A DNA stretch of 33,957 bases from Desulfobacteraceae bacterium (GTDB lineage: Bacteria; Desulfobacterota; Desulfobacteria; Desulfobacterales; Desulfosalsimonadaceae), in assembly GCA_011390465.1 (NCBI GenBank), contig JAABSH010000039.1:1-33957 (forward strand). Direction: 5' to 3'. The notes under the pieces were generated by a model. It saw nothing but the letters and a program-made list of their open reading frames with translations, was not told the origin of the DNA and made no database searches. Position numbers and translations under genes: made by a program. Shown here piece by piece: positions 7,035-15,793 of the stretch (positions are counted from its first letter, which is position 1; every line of letters begins with the position of its first letter).

Positions 7035-8543
7035 TTATTCGACCTCATATTTTTTCAGCCAGTTGCTCAGGGTCTGATAGTTGGATAATCCCAATATTTC
7101 AGCGGCTTTTGTTTTATTTCCATTTGTTTGTGCCATTGCCTGGTGCAGATAATGGCCTGCAAGTTTTTGCATCAGAGACGGCAAATGAAACCCCTTATCT
7201 ATGGGCAATTCCATAAGGTTTTCTTTGGTATCGTTGGGCGATGGAAGTACAGCATCTTGCATGTCTTCCAGCTGGATCACCGCATCCGGGGTCCAGATGG
7301 CGGCCCGGAGCAGGGTGTTTTGAAGCTCCCGGATATTCCCCGGCCAGCCGTGCTGAATCATAAAATTTTTTGCGGATGGAGAAATTTTTTTATGTTTGAA
7401 ATAGGGATCGGATGCGCTTTCCCGATTGATCTGTTTCATGAAAAAATCGATCAACAGGCCGATGTCGCCGGGTCTTTCTCTCAGCGGCGGGAGCCGGAAA
7501 GCAGCCACCGCGACGCGGTAAAACAGGTCCGCCCGAAATCGGCCTTCGGCCACTTCCGCGATGAGGTTGCGATTGGTGGCTGCGATTATTCGAACATCGA
7601 TGGGGTTGGGAGCGGTTGCGCCCACCCGGATGATTTCCTTTTCCTGAAGCGCCCGGAGCAGCTTGACCTGGGCGGCCAAGGGCAGCTCGCCGATTTCATC
7701 CAGAAACAGGGTGCCGGTGTCCGCGCTTTCAAAATAGCCTTTTTTCAGCCGGTCCGCGCCGGTGAAGGCCCCTTTTTCATGGCCGAAAAGTTCGGATTCC
7801 ACTAGTTCGGCGGGGATCGCGCCGCAGTTCACCGCCACAAAGGATTTGCCGCGCCGGGGGCTGGATTCGTGAATGGCCCGGGCCAGCAGTTCTTTGCCGG
7901 TGCCGGATTCCCCTTCGATGAGCACGGAAACCGAACGGGGGGCGATATATTGGGCTTTTGCCACCAGCCGCTGCATGGGTTCGCTGCGGTGGATGATGTG
8001 CGCGAATTCCGGCGCATCCGGCGGCAGGCATTGACTCAGCCGTTCCAGCCGGGTATCGGGTTTGCGGAGCAGGTGTGGGATGAATTCAGCGGAAATATCA
8101 AAGGGAAGGGAAACGGTTTTAACGCCTTCCCGGATGGAGGATTCAATCAGCGCAGCGGGAAAGCGGGTTTTTGAAAGGATGATCCAGACAGCAGCCATGG
8201 CCGGGGTGCCGGGGCTGAGGTGAAAGGTCAGTGATGCATCCTCACCATGACGCTTTAGAATTTCTGTGGCAACGGATGTGGCGGCTTCATAAATTTCTCC
8301 AAAATTCGTGGGGCCGGAGAGCTTTGCGAAGTGAAGAACAATGGGGATTTTTGTTTGGCTTTGAAGCCACTTGACATACTTGTCGGATTCAGTTTCGGGC
8401 CGGTCGCTGATGAGATTGATTTCATCAAAGGGCTTGGAGATTGCGGCCTGTCCGATGGGGCCTCGACCGGTTCCGGAATCAGGAGCGCCCGCTGATGCCT
8501 TTAGATCGGTCAGGCCGATCCAGCATAGGAGAATGGATTTCAT
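7035..8543 (-). CDS. Sigma-54-dependent activator with an N-terminal CARF-like sensor domain (RtcR-like architecture)
   Basis: This 502-residue protein has three parts. Residues 1-160 form a Rossmann-like sensor: it starts [13 protein letters not shown] and contains [23 protein letters not shown] and [16 protein letters not shown]. These resemble CARF domains, which bind cyclic oligonucleotides or RNA-derived ligands. Residues ~185-430 are an AAA+ sigma-54 activator domain with Walker A GESGTGKE (211-218), the sigma-54-contacting GAFTGA loop (258-263) and Walker B TLFLDEIG (278-285). The last ~35 residues are a Fis-type helix-turn-helix ([14 protein letters not shown]). There is no receiver domain, so control is probably by ligand. 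RtcR, which controls RNA repair genes, has this architecture, but no rtcA or rtcB is nearby. The start has no Shine-Dalgarno and lies where transcription should begin. Confidence 0.85.
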   Translation of the reverse strand: MKSILLCWIGLTDLKASAGAPDSGTGRGPIGQAAISKPFDEINLISDRPETESDKYVKWLQSQTKIPIVLHFAKLSGPTNFGEIYEAATSVATEILKRHGEDASLTFHLSPGTPAMAAVWIILSKTRFPAALIESSIREGVKTVSLPFDISAEFIPHLLRKPDTRLERLSQCLPPDAPEFAHIIHRSEPMQRLVAKAQYIAPRSVSVLIEGESGTGKELLARAIHESSPRRGKSFVAVNCGAIPAELVESELFGHEKGAFTGADRLKKGYFESADTGTLFLDEIGELPLAAQVKLLRALQEKEIIRVGATAPNPIDVRIIAATNRNLIAEVAEGRFRADLFYRVAVAAFRLPPLRERPGDIGLLIDFFMKQINRESASDPYFKHKKISPSAKNFMIQHGWPGNIRELQNTLLRAAIWTPDAVIQLEDMQDAVLPSPNDTKENLMELPIDKGFHLPSLMQKLAGHYLHQAMAQTNGNKTKAAEILGLSNYQTLSNWLKKYEVE

Positions 8544-8549
8544 GGAAGC

Positions 8550-8578
8550 AATATATAAAAAATGTTATGAAAGAACAA
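8550..8578 (-). promoter_or_regulatory. Sigma-70-type promoter of the activator gene
   Basis: On the minus strand TTGTTC (8578-8573) and TATATT (8555-8550) are separated by 17 bases. Initiation about seven bases downstream would fall at the ATG at 8543, so the mRNA would be leaderless or nearly so. This agrees with the lack of a ribosome binding site. Confidence 0.5.
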
Positions 8579-8592
8579 ATCATTTTATGATT
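8578..8592. promoter_or_regulatory. Perfect palindrome touching the -35 box, possible operator
   Basis: AATCATTTTATGATT is a perfect inverted repeat with a three-base centre. Its end touches the -35 box of the predicted activator promoter. A repressor or autoregulatory site is plausible. A chance A/T palindrome cannot be ruled out. Confidence 0.35.
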
Positions 8593-8675
8593 ACTGAGGA
8601 TGGTTTTGGATTTAATGTCTGAAAAGTTTTGAATTCGGGTGAATGGAAGCTGGACACAATGACAATTTTTTTTAC

Positions 8676-8942
8676 TCACGGCGCATAATGGGTCCACATT
8701 CTGAGTACATGAACCATTTTTTCGTCATTGTGGACGGCGTAAACCAGGCGGTGCTGAATATTGATCCGTCTGGAATAATACCCTTCTAAATTGCCCACCA
8801 GTTTTTTATATGAAGGCGGTGTTTGAAAAGGATTTTCCGTCAACAGCAAGAGCAGGGTTTGGGCCTGGTGTTTTAATCCGGCCTGTTTTAATTTTTGGGC
8901 GTCTTTAACCGCTTTTTTGGATAGGATGACCTTCCACTTCAC
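8676..8942 (-). CDS. yoeB: YoeB/Txe-family mRNA interferase toxin
   Basis: This is an 88-residue RelE-superfamily toxin. The family core is clear: WKVILSKKAVKDAQKL, then GYYSRRINIQHRLVYAV and the C-terminal LRMWTHYAP. In E. coli YoeB the catalytic residues are Glu46, Arg65 and His83. The Arg (QHRLVYAV) and the His (THY) are present. The position aligned by eye with Glu46 appears to be Lys (PPSYKKLVG), which could weaken the toxin. The start codon overlaps the antitoxin stop by four bases, the usual coupled order with the antitoxin first. The toxin cleaves mRNA at the ribosomal A site in characterised members. Confidence 0.9.
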   Translation of the reverse strand: MKWKVILSKKAVKDAQKLKQAGLKHQAQTLLLLLTENPFQTPPSYKKLVGNLEGYYSRRINIQHRLVYAVHNDEKMVHVLRMWTHYAP

Positions 8943-9190
8943 CAGTTCAGATCCTCAAGCGGTGTGCCATCTTCTATGGGTTCTTTGGCTGCGTCGTGGA
9001 TACTTTTTACCAGCCCCTGAAACTGATTCAGATATATTGTTTCTTCAATTGCCTTCCAATCTTTTTCTCCCAGGATGACAAAATTTTCCCCATTTCTTCT
9101 TGTTACCCTCACGACCTCATGGTTAAAAATTGATTTATCAGCATAATGCTTTAATTTTTTTCTAAATTCGTTTGCTGTTGTCTCTTCCAT
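8939..9190 (-). CDS. yefM: YefM/Phd-family antitoxin
   Basis: This 83-residue antitoxin is paired with the YoeB-like toxin. The N-terminal Phd/YefM DNA-binding domain (about 1-55) includes TANEFRKKL, VVRVTRRNGENFVILG and KDWKAIEETIYL. The C-terminal tail (about 60-83, ending PLEDLNW) would wrap the toxin. AAAGGA lies 11-16 bases before the ATG. A strong promoter is about 30 bases upstream, and these complexes usually repress their own promoter. The pair sits between core genes (rarA) and the defence-like island, where such modules often accumulate. Confidence 0.9.
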   Translation of the reverse strand: MEETTANEFRKKLKHYADKSIFNHEVVRVTRRNGENFVILGEKDWKAIEETIYLNQFQGLVKSIHDAAKEPIEDGTPLEDLNW

Positions 9191-9225
9191 GCACAGGATT
9201 TCCTTTTTAGCGGTATTTTTAAATA

Positions 9226-9254
9226 ACAGTACTTGTTTCCGGTACGGTTGTCAA
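9226..9254 (-). promoter_or_regulatory. Sigma-70 promoter of yefM-yoeB
   Basis: On the minus strand TTGACA (9254-9249) and TACTGT (9231-9226) have a 17-base spacer. The expected start is near 9219, about 30 bases before the yefM ATG. Confidence 0.6.
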
Positions 9255-9288
9255 GAAGGGCTTTTTTGAGTTTATGATCAGCCGCTGA

Positions 9289-10704
9289 TTACGGCTCAGG
9301 TATTTTAGAAGAAGGCATTTGCTTTTTCAATGCCCGCCATTTGTCCAGGCGGTCTTTGACGATTTTTTCATAGCCCCGGCTGGTGGGGGTGTAGAAAATT
9401 TCATGTTGCAGTTTTTCCGGCAGGTGGTCCTGGGGCACAAACCCGTCTTTGTAGTCGTGGGCGTATTTGTAGCCTTTGCCGTATCCGATGTCTTTCATCA
9501 GCCGGGTGGGGGCGTTGCGGATGTGCAGGGGAACCGCCAGGGCGCCGTTTTGTTCAATAGATTGCAGAACCTTGCCATAGGCTTTATAGATGCTGTTGCT
9601 TTTGGGGGCCGTGGCAAGATAAACAGCGGCCTGGGCCAGGGACAGGTCGCCTTCGGGAGAGCCCAGAAACCGGTAGGCCTCCATGGCCCCTATGGCAACG
9701 GTCAGGGCCTGGGGATCGGCATTGCCCACATCTTCGGACGCAAAACGAACCATGCGGCGGGCCACATACAGGGGATTTTCCCCGGAAGAGAGCATCCGGC
9801 CAAGCCAGTAAAGGGCCGCGTCCGGGTCGCTGCCCCGCAGGCTTTTGTGAAACGCGGAGATCAGGTTGAAATGGCCTTCCCCGGATTTATCATAGGCAAG
9901 GGCTTTCCGCTGAAGCGCGGTTTCCACATCCGGCAGTGCCACTTTCCGCTTTTCCCCGTCTTGTTCCCTGCTTTTTCGGGGCAGGCGGGCGGAAGCATGG
10001 GCTGCGGATATTTCCAGGGCATTCAGGGCGGCCCGGGCGTCTCCGTCAGACATCTGGATGATGTGATCCAGGGCATCGTCTGCATAGATGAGCCCCAGCC
10101 GGCCCAGGCCGTTGTCCACGTCATCCAGGGCCCGCTGCAGCAGAATTTTCATGTGGTCGTCGCGCATGGGCGATAGAGTTATGACCTGGCACCGGGAAAG
10201 CAGGGCCGCAATGACCTCAAAAGAGGGATTTTCCGTGGTGGCGCCGATCAGGGTGATGAGCCCGGATTCCACATGATGCAGAAACGCATCCTGCTGGGCC
10301 TTGTTGAACCGGTGGATTTCATCCACAAACACAATGGTCCGGGTGTGATACAGGTTGCGCTGTTGTTTGGCAGCCTCAATCACATTGCGGATGTCTTTCA
10401 CGCCGGAAAGCACGGCGGAAAAATGGGTAAAATGGCATTTTGTCTGACGCGCGATAATGCGGGCAAGGGTGGTTTTGCCGCAGCCCGGCGGGCCCCACAG
10501 AATCATGGAGAAAATCCGGTCCTGTAAAATGGCGCTGCGGATCAGGGAGTGTTCTCCTACGGCCGGGTCCTGTCCGATAAAATCGTCCAGAATGGCCGGC
10601 CGCATGCGGTCGGCCAGCGGCCGGGTGCCGGCTGTGGCTTTTTCCGCCTGGTGTTCAAACAGATCCAGGGTGGCAGTGTCGTTTTTGTTGCCGGATTTTG
10701 TCAT
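9289..10704 (-). CDS. rarA: Replication-associated recombination protein RarA (MgsA)
   Basis: This 471-residue AAA+ ATPase of the clamp-loader-like MgsA/WRNIP1 group acts at stalled replication forks. Visible features are the N-terminal PLADRMRPAILDDFIGQ, Walker A GPPGCGKTT (about residues 70-78), Walker B VFVDEIHRFNKAQQDAFL, and sensor-1 IGATTENPSFEV. The C-terminal MgsA domain includes LRGSDPDAALYWLGRML, SEDVGNADPQAL and a PTRLMKDIGYGKGYKYAHDY block. Length is normal for the family. It lies about 100 bases after der on the same strand and may be cotranscribed. The N-terminal tail is slightly extended, and the ATG at 10704 lacks a strong ribosome binding site. Confidence 0.95.
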   Translation of the reverse strand: MTKSGNKNDTATLDLFEHQAEKATAGTRPLADRMRPAILDDFIGQDPAVGEHSLIRSAILQDRIFSMILWGPPGCGKTTLARIIARQTKCHFTHFSAVLSGVKDIRNVIEAAKQQRNLYHTRTIVFVDEIHRFNKAQQDAFLHHVESGLITLIGATTENPSFEVIAALLSRCQVITLSPMRDDHMKILLQRALDDVDNGLGRLGLIYADDALDHIIQMSDGDARAALNALEISAAHASARLPRKSREQDGEKRKVALPDVETALQRKALAYDKSGEGHFNLISAFHKSLRGSDPDAALYWLGRMLSSGENPLYVARRMVRFASEDVGNADPQALTVAIGAMEAYRFLGSPEGDLSLAQAAVYLATAPKSNSIYKAYGKVLQSIEQNGALAVPLHIRNAPTRLMKDIGYGKGYKYAHDYKDGFVPQDHLPEKLQHEIFYTPTSRGYEKIVKDRLDKWRALKKQMPSSKIPEP

Positions 10705-10760
10705 GAAAAATTTTTTTCCGGTTATCCATTTTCCACAGGCTGAATGGTCGCCGTGGGGAT

Positions 10761-10794
10761 CGATCCCGATCCCGATGGCGATCCCGATCCCGAT
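10761..10794 (+). repeat. Hexamer tandem repeat in the der-rarA spacer
   Basis: Five consecutive CGATCC-type hexamers (the middle one is CGATGG) followed by CGAT occupy the short spacer between der and rarA. It looks like a small slippage-prone microsatellite. No regulatory role is evident. Confidence 0.7.
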
Positions 10795-10803
10795 TTACCT
10801 GAT

Positions 10804-12177
10804 TTATATTCTGCGTTTTTTCCGGGGGTTGTGCGCCGGCTTTTTTTTCCAGAATACCCGGTCCGTGGATTCTTTCCGTTTTCTGAAATACAGCCGCACC
10901 TGGGTCTGATCCAGGCCGGTTTCAAGGCGGATCTGGTTGATCAGATAGCGATGATATGAAAAATGGATGCCGTCGGGAAAATTGACAAAACAGATGAAGG
11001 TGGGCGGCTTGGTCGATATCTGGGTGGCGTAGAAAAATTTGAGCCGCCGGCCCTGGTGCAGGGAGGGTTCGGTTTTTAAAATGGCCCGCTCAAAAATTTT
11101 GTTCAGGGGCCCGGTGGCAACCCGGCTGGTGTACTGGGCATAGACCTTATCCACCATACTGAAAATTTTCGGCACCCGTTTTCCGGTCAGCGCGGAAATC
11201 GGAAAAACCGGCGCATATCCCATGAATTTTGCCGCCATGCGCAGTTTTTCCGTGAACCGTTTCAGGGTGTGGTCGTCTTTTTCCACCAGATCCCATTTGT
11301 TGAGCAGAAAAATACAGCCGCATCCCCGTTCATAGGCGTATCCGGCGATTTTAACATCCTGATCCGTGATTCCCTCGGCAGCATCGATAATGATCAGGGC
11401 GATATCGCATCGGTCAATACTTTTTAACGCCTTGAGAATGGAGATTTTTTCAAGTTTTTCAAATACCTGTTTTTTCCGGCGGATGCCGGCGGTATCAATG
11501 AGCAGGTACTTCCGGCCGTCAATTTCACAGGCCGTGTCAATGGCATCCCGGGTGGTGCCGGGGATATCGCTCACCAGGACCCGGTTTTCGCCCAGGATAC
11601 GGTTGGTAAGCGACGATTTGCCCACATTGGGCCGGCCGATAATGGCGATTTTGACGGTGTCTGTTTCTTCTTCCGGATCCGACGCGGGCAGAACCCGGAC
11701 CAGGGCATCCAGAAAATCCGGCACGCCGTAGCCGTGTTCCGCGGAAATGGGAAAGAGCGTGTCAATGCCCAGGCGGTAGAAGTCGTTGACGTTGTCTTCT
11801 TTTTCATACCCGTCGATTTTATTGACCGCGTAAAACACCGGAATTGACTGTTCCCGGGCGATTTCCACCAGCTCTGTGTCAAAAGGCGATACCCCGCCCT
11901 TGCCGTCCAGCAGCAGCACCACGGCGGTGGCGTCTTTTACGGCCTGACGCACCTGGTCCCGGCTCAGGGACGAAAACACATCCGCATCCCCGGTGCAAAA
12001 ACCGCCGGTGTCGATCACGGAAAAGGCCACATCATTCCACAGCGCCGTGCCGTAATGCCGGTCCCGGGTAACGCCGGGAAAATTATCTACCAGGGCATCC
12101 CGGGTGCGGGTGATGCGGTTGAACAGGGTGGATTTCCCCACATTGGGCCGGCCGATGATCGCTACAATTGGCTTCAT
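10804..12177 (-). CDS. der: Ribosome-associated GTPase Der (EngA)
   Basis: This 457-residue essential GTPase acts in 50S subunit maturation. It has two tandem G domains. The first has GRPNVGKST near residue 10, GVTRD, DTGG and NKID. The second, from about residue 175, has [22 protein letters not shown] and NKWD. A KH-like C-terminal domain follows (about 350-435, with [19 protein letters not shown]). The tail is short, basic and Lys/Arg-rich. The start abuts the stop of the cyclo-ligase gene upstream, indicating an operon. Nothing is missing. Confidence 0.97.
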   Translation of the reverse strand: MKPIVAIIGRPNVGKSTLFNRITRTRDALVDNFPGVTRDRHYGTALWNDVAFSVIDTGGFCTGDADVFSSLSRDQVRQAVKDATAVVLLLDGKGGVSPFDTELVEIAREQSIPVFYAVNKIDGYEKEDNVNDFYRLGIDTLFPISAEHGYGVPDFLDALVRVLPASDPEEETDTVKIAIIGRPNVGKSSLTNRILGENRVLVSDIPGTTRDAIDTACEIDGRKYLLIDTAGIRRKKQVFEKLEKISILKALKSIDRCDIALIIIDAAEGITDQDVKIAGYAYERGCGCIFLLNKWDLVEKDDHTLKRFTEKLRMAAKFMGYAPVFPISALTGKRVPKIFSMVDKVYAQYTSRVATGPLNKIFERAILKTEPSLHQGRRLKFFYATQISTKPPTFICFVNFPDGIHFSYHRYLINQIRLETGLDQTQVRLYFRKRKESTDRVFWKKKPAHNPRKKRRI

Positions 12178-12765
12178 TTAGATTTTATAAATAATCCGTT
12201 TTTCCGTGATAATAATATCCACGTATTTGTTATGAGATTCCATGGGGATAAGGGGAGTCATCTGCGCTTCCGTGGCGCAGGCCACTTTTCGGGCGGTAAT
12301 GGGCAGCTTAGCCATGAGGCGGTCATAGCGGCCGCTGCCAATGCCCAGGCGGCCGCCTTTTTCATCAAATGCAATCCCCGGGATAAGGGCAATATCAATG
12401 TCATCCATGGACACGGGTTTGCACCGGTCCGGGTCCGGCTCCAGAATATTGCCCGGCCCGGAGCGCAGATCTTTTTTAATATCGGTAATTTTATACAGCT
12501 TTGCCCCGTTGCTGTCGCCGTTAAAAAGGGGCAGCACGATTTCCTTGGGTGAAGCGCTGCAACGCTTTAAAATTTTGGACATATCCATTTCACGGGGATG
12601 ACTGATATACAAAAGCGTTTTTTCCGCTTCTCTGAAATTGGCAAAATCAAAGAGCTGCTCTTCGATCAGTCTTTGTTTCTCAAGGATTTCCGCTGCTGAA
12701 AACGCGGCCAGCATTTTCTCCACCTGGGTCCGGATTTCCTGTTTTTTTTCTTTAAGATCCTCCAT
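12178..12765 (-). CDS. 5-formyltetrahydrofolate cyclo-ligase
   Basis: This 195-residue enzyme converts 5-formyl-THF to 5,10-methenyl-THF using ATP in the cytoplasm. Family marks are the N-terminal KKQEIRTQVEKML, the mid-region LYISHPREMDMSK, DIALIPGIAFDEKGGRLGIG and the SGRYDRLMA nucleotide-binding loop. The ATG at 12765 is preferred over an upstream in-frame start at 12819 because GGAG lies seven bases ahead of it and the resulting length is normal for the family. It is the first gene of the operon with der. The stop of this gene and the start of der are adjacent. Confidence 0.9.
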   Translation of the reverse strand: MEDLKEKKQEIRTQVEKMLAAFSAAEILEKQRLIEEQLFDFANFREAEKTLLYISHPREMDMSKILKRCSASPKEIVLPLFNGDSNGAKLYKITDIKKDLRSGPGNILEPDPDRCKPVSMDDIDIALIPGIAFDEKGGRLGIGSGRYDRLMAKLPITARKVACATEAQMTPLIPMESHNKYVDIIITEKRIIYKI

Positions 12766-12873
12766 TACGTCACTCCATCTTATGGTTCTACCAAAATAAA
12801 AGACCGGATTGGGGGTCAATAAAAATGGCTATTTTCCTGCTATGGCATAAAAATGATAAAATTGCAATAATGA

Positions 12874-12903
12874 TTGACGGGCATTATTTGCCTGTGATAT
12901 TTT
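12874..12903 (+). promoter_or_regulatory. Probable sigma-70 promoter of serS
   Basis: TTGACG (12874-12879) and TATTTT (12898-12903) are separated by 18 bases, 55 bases upstream of the serS ATG. A small hairpin (TCACC-GTTTT-GGTGA, 12921-12935) lies in the predicted leader. Confidence 0.5.
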
Positions 12904-12946
12904 TTTATATTTTACCAGTATCACCGTTTTGGTGAATTTATATTAA

Positions 12947-14233
<1,287 letters not shown>

Positions 14234-14284
14234 CAGGCGTTTTGTTAATGATTTTCAAGACCCACGCATTCGAAAGCATCCAAT

Positions 14285-15787
14285 ATGAAACCACACGATT
14301 TTCCTGATTATATCCAGCCCCATCTGATTCCCGAACCCTCCGGAAACCTGATTTACCGGTGCCTTGGCTGCAATGCGGAATTCGGCATTGAAAAACTGCT
14401 GTATATCTGCCCCCATTGCGGCAAAGTGCTCCTGCTGCATGATCCGGATTTTGACCGGTTAAAGAAAATCCCCGGCCCCACCTGGCGGCAGATTTTTGAT
14501 TACCGCAGAATGCTCAATATTCCGGCCCTTAAAGGCATTTACCGGTATCATGAATTCATCGGCCCGGTCATGCCGCTGGATGCGGTGATTTATCTGGGCG
14601 AAGGCCACACCCCGGTGGTGGAATCCAACCGCAGGCTTCAGGAATTGGCCGGATGCCGGTTTTATTTTAAAAACGACGGCCAGAATCCCAGCGCGTCTTT
14701 CAAGGACCGGGGCATGGCCAGTGCCTTGAGCTACATTCAATACCTGATCCGTCAGGGCCATGTGTCTGATGTCCTGGCCATCTGCGCTTCCACCGGCGAT
14801 ACGTCCGCAGCCGCTGCCCTGTATGCGTCTTACCTGATTGATCACGTAACGTCCGCGGTGCTACTGCCCCAGGGCAAGGTCACCCCCCAGCAGCTGGCCC
14901 AGCCGTTGGGCAGCGGGGCGTCGGTGTTTGAAATCCCCGGGGTGTTTGACGACTGCATGAAAATTGTGGAAGCCCTGTCGGAAAATTACAACGTGGCCCT
15001 GCTCAATTCCAAAAATGCGTGGCGGATTCTGGGCCAGGAATCCTATTCCTATGAGATTGCCCAGGATTTTGAGTATGATATGGCAAACAAGACCGTGGTG
15101 GTGCCCATCGGCAATGCCGGCAACATCACCGCGGTGATGAGCGGTTTTCTGAAATTTTATGATACCGGCATTATTGACGTGCTGCCGAAAATTATCGGGG
15201 TCCAGTCCGAACACGCCAACCCGGTGTACAAGTATTACCTGGAGCCGGATGCGGAAAAACGCCGATTTACGCCGGTGCATGTCCGGCCGAGCGTGGCCCA
15301 GGCTGCCATGATCGGCAATCCCGTGTCCATGCCCCGGGTGATTTATCTGGTGGACGAATACAACAAAAAAGCCGGCCGCCAGCAGGTGTTTGTATCGGAA
15401 GTGACAGAACAGGAAATCATGGACTGCCAGCTTACCGCCAACCGCAACGGCCATGTGGCCTGTACCCATGGCGGGGAATGCCTTGCCGGTCTTATCGCGG
15501 CCCGCAAAAACGGGCTTGTTTTTGAAGGGGAAACCGCGGTGCTGGATTCCACGGCCCATGCGCTCAAATTTTCCGGGTTTCAGGACATGTATTTTTCAGA
15601 CCGTTTTCCGCCAGAATATGAAGTGACCCCGGACCCGGCCCTGGTCAACAGCCCGCAACTGGTGCGGCCGGCGGATCTGAAAGCCGTGCCCGAGGCGGGA
15701 AAACCCCTTGAAGGGGACGATCTTTCCCGATTTGTACATCGGACATCAGCGGAAATTGCCGCCATTCTGCATCTTGAAAAGGTGTAA
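14285..15787 (+). CDS. thrC: Threonine synthase
   Basis: This 500-residue PLP enzyme converts O-phosphohomoserine to threonine. The N-terminus carries a zinc-ribbon-like pair (CLGC near residue 28, CPHC near residue 43), followed by a threonine-synthase core. The PLP lysine is in NPSASFKDRGMASA. Phosphate/PLP loop residues appear in CASTGDTSAAAA and VPIGNAGNITAVMSGFLKFY. The C-terminal HGGECLAGLIAARKNG is typical. The gene starts 51 bases after serS without a clear ribosome binding site. It is followed after six bases by the LysM gene, so the three probably form one transcript. Confidence 0.93.
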   Translation: MKPHDFPDYIQPHLIPEPSGNLIYRCLGCNAEFGIEKLLYICPHCGKVLLLHDPDFDRLKKIPGPTWRQIFDYRRMLNIPALKGIYRYHEFIGPVMPLDAVIYLGEGHTPVVESNRRLQELAGCRFYFKNDGQNPSASFKDRGMASALSYIQYLIRQGHVSDVLAICASTGDTSAAAALYASYLIDHVTSAVLLPQGKVTPQQLAQPLGSGASVFEIPGVFDDCMKIVEALSENYNVALLNSKNAWRILGQESYSYEIAQDFEYDMANKTVVVPIGNAGNITAVMSGFLKFYDTGIIDVLPKIIGVQSEHANPVYKYYLEPDAEKRRFTPVHVRPSVAQAAMIGNPVSMPRVIYLVDEYNKKAGRQQVFVSEVTEQEIMDCQLTANRNGHVACTHGGECLAGLIAARKNGLVFEGETAVLDSTAHALKFSGFQDMYFSDRFPPEYEVTPDPALVNSPQLVRPADLKAVPEAGKPLEGDDLSRFVHRTSAEIAAILHLEKV

Positions 15788-15793
15788 CGGAAT

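Noticed and set aside
7035-8543. Regulator as RtcR itself with an RNA-repair operon
   Set aside because: No rtcA- or rtcB-like gene is present; the sigma-54 promoter faces the ATPase operon instead.
9319-10176. Long plus-strand frame of 285 codons
   Set aside because: It is antisense to rarA, a clear conserved gene; long antisense frames are expected in this G/C-rich codon usage.
14861-15559. Minus-strand frame of 232 codons
   Set aside because: It is antisense to thrC and its His/Gly-rich composition is typical of a shadow frame.
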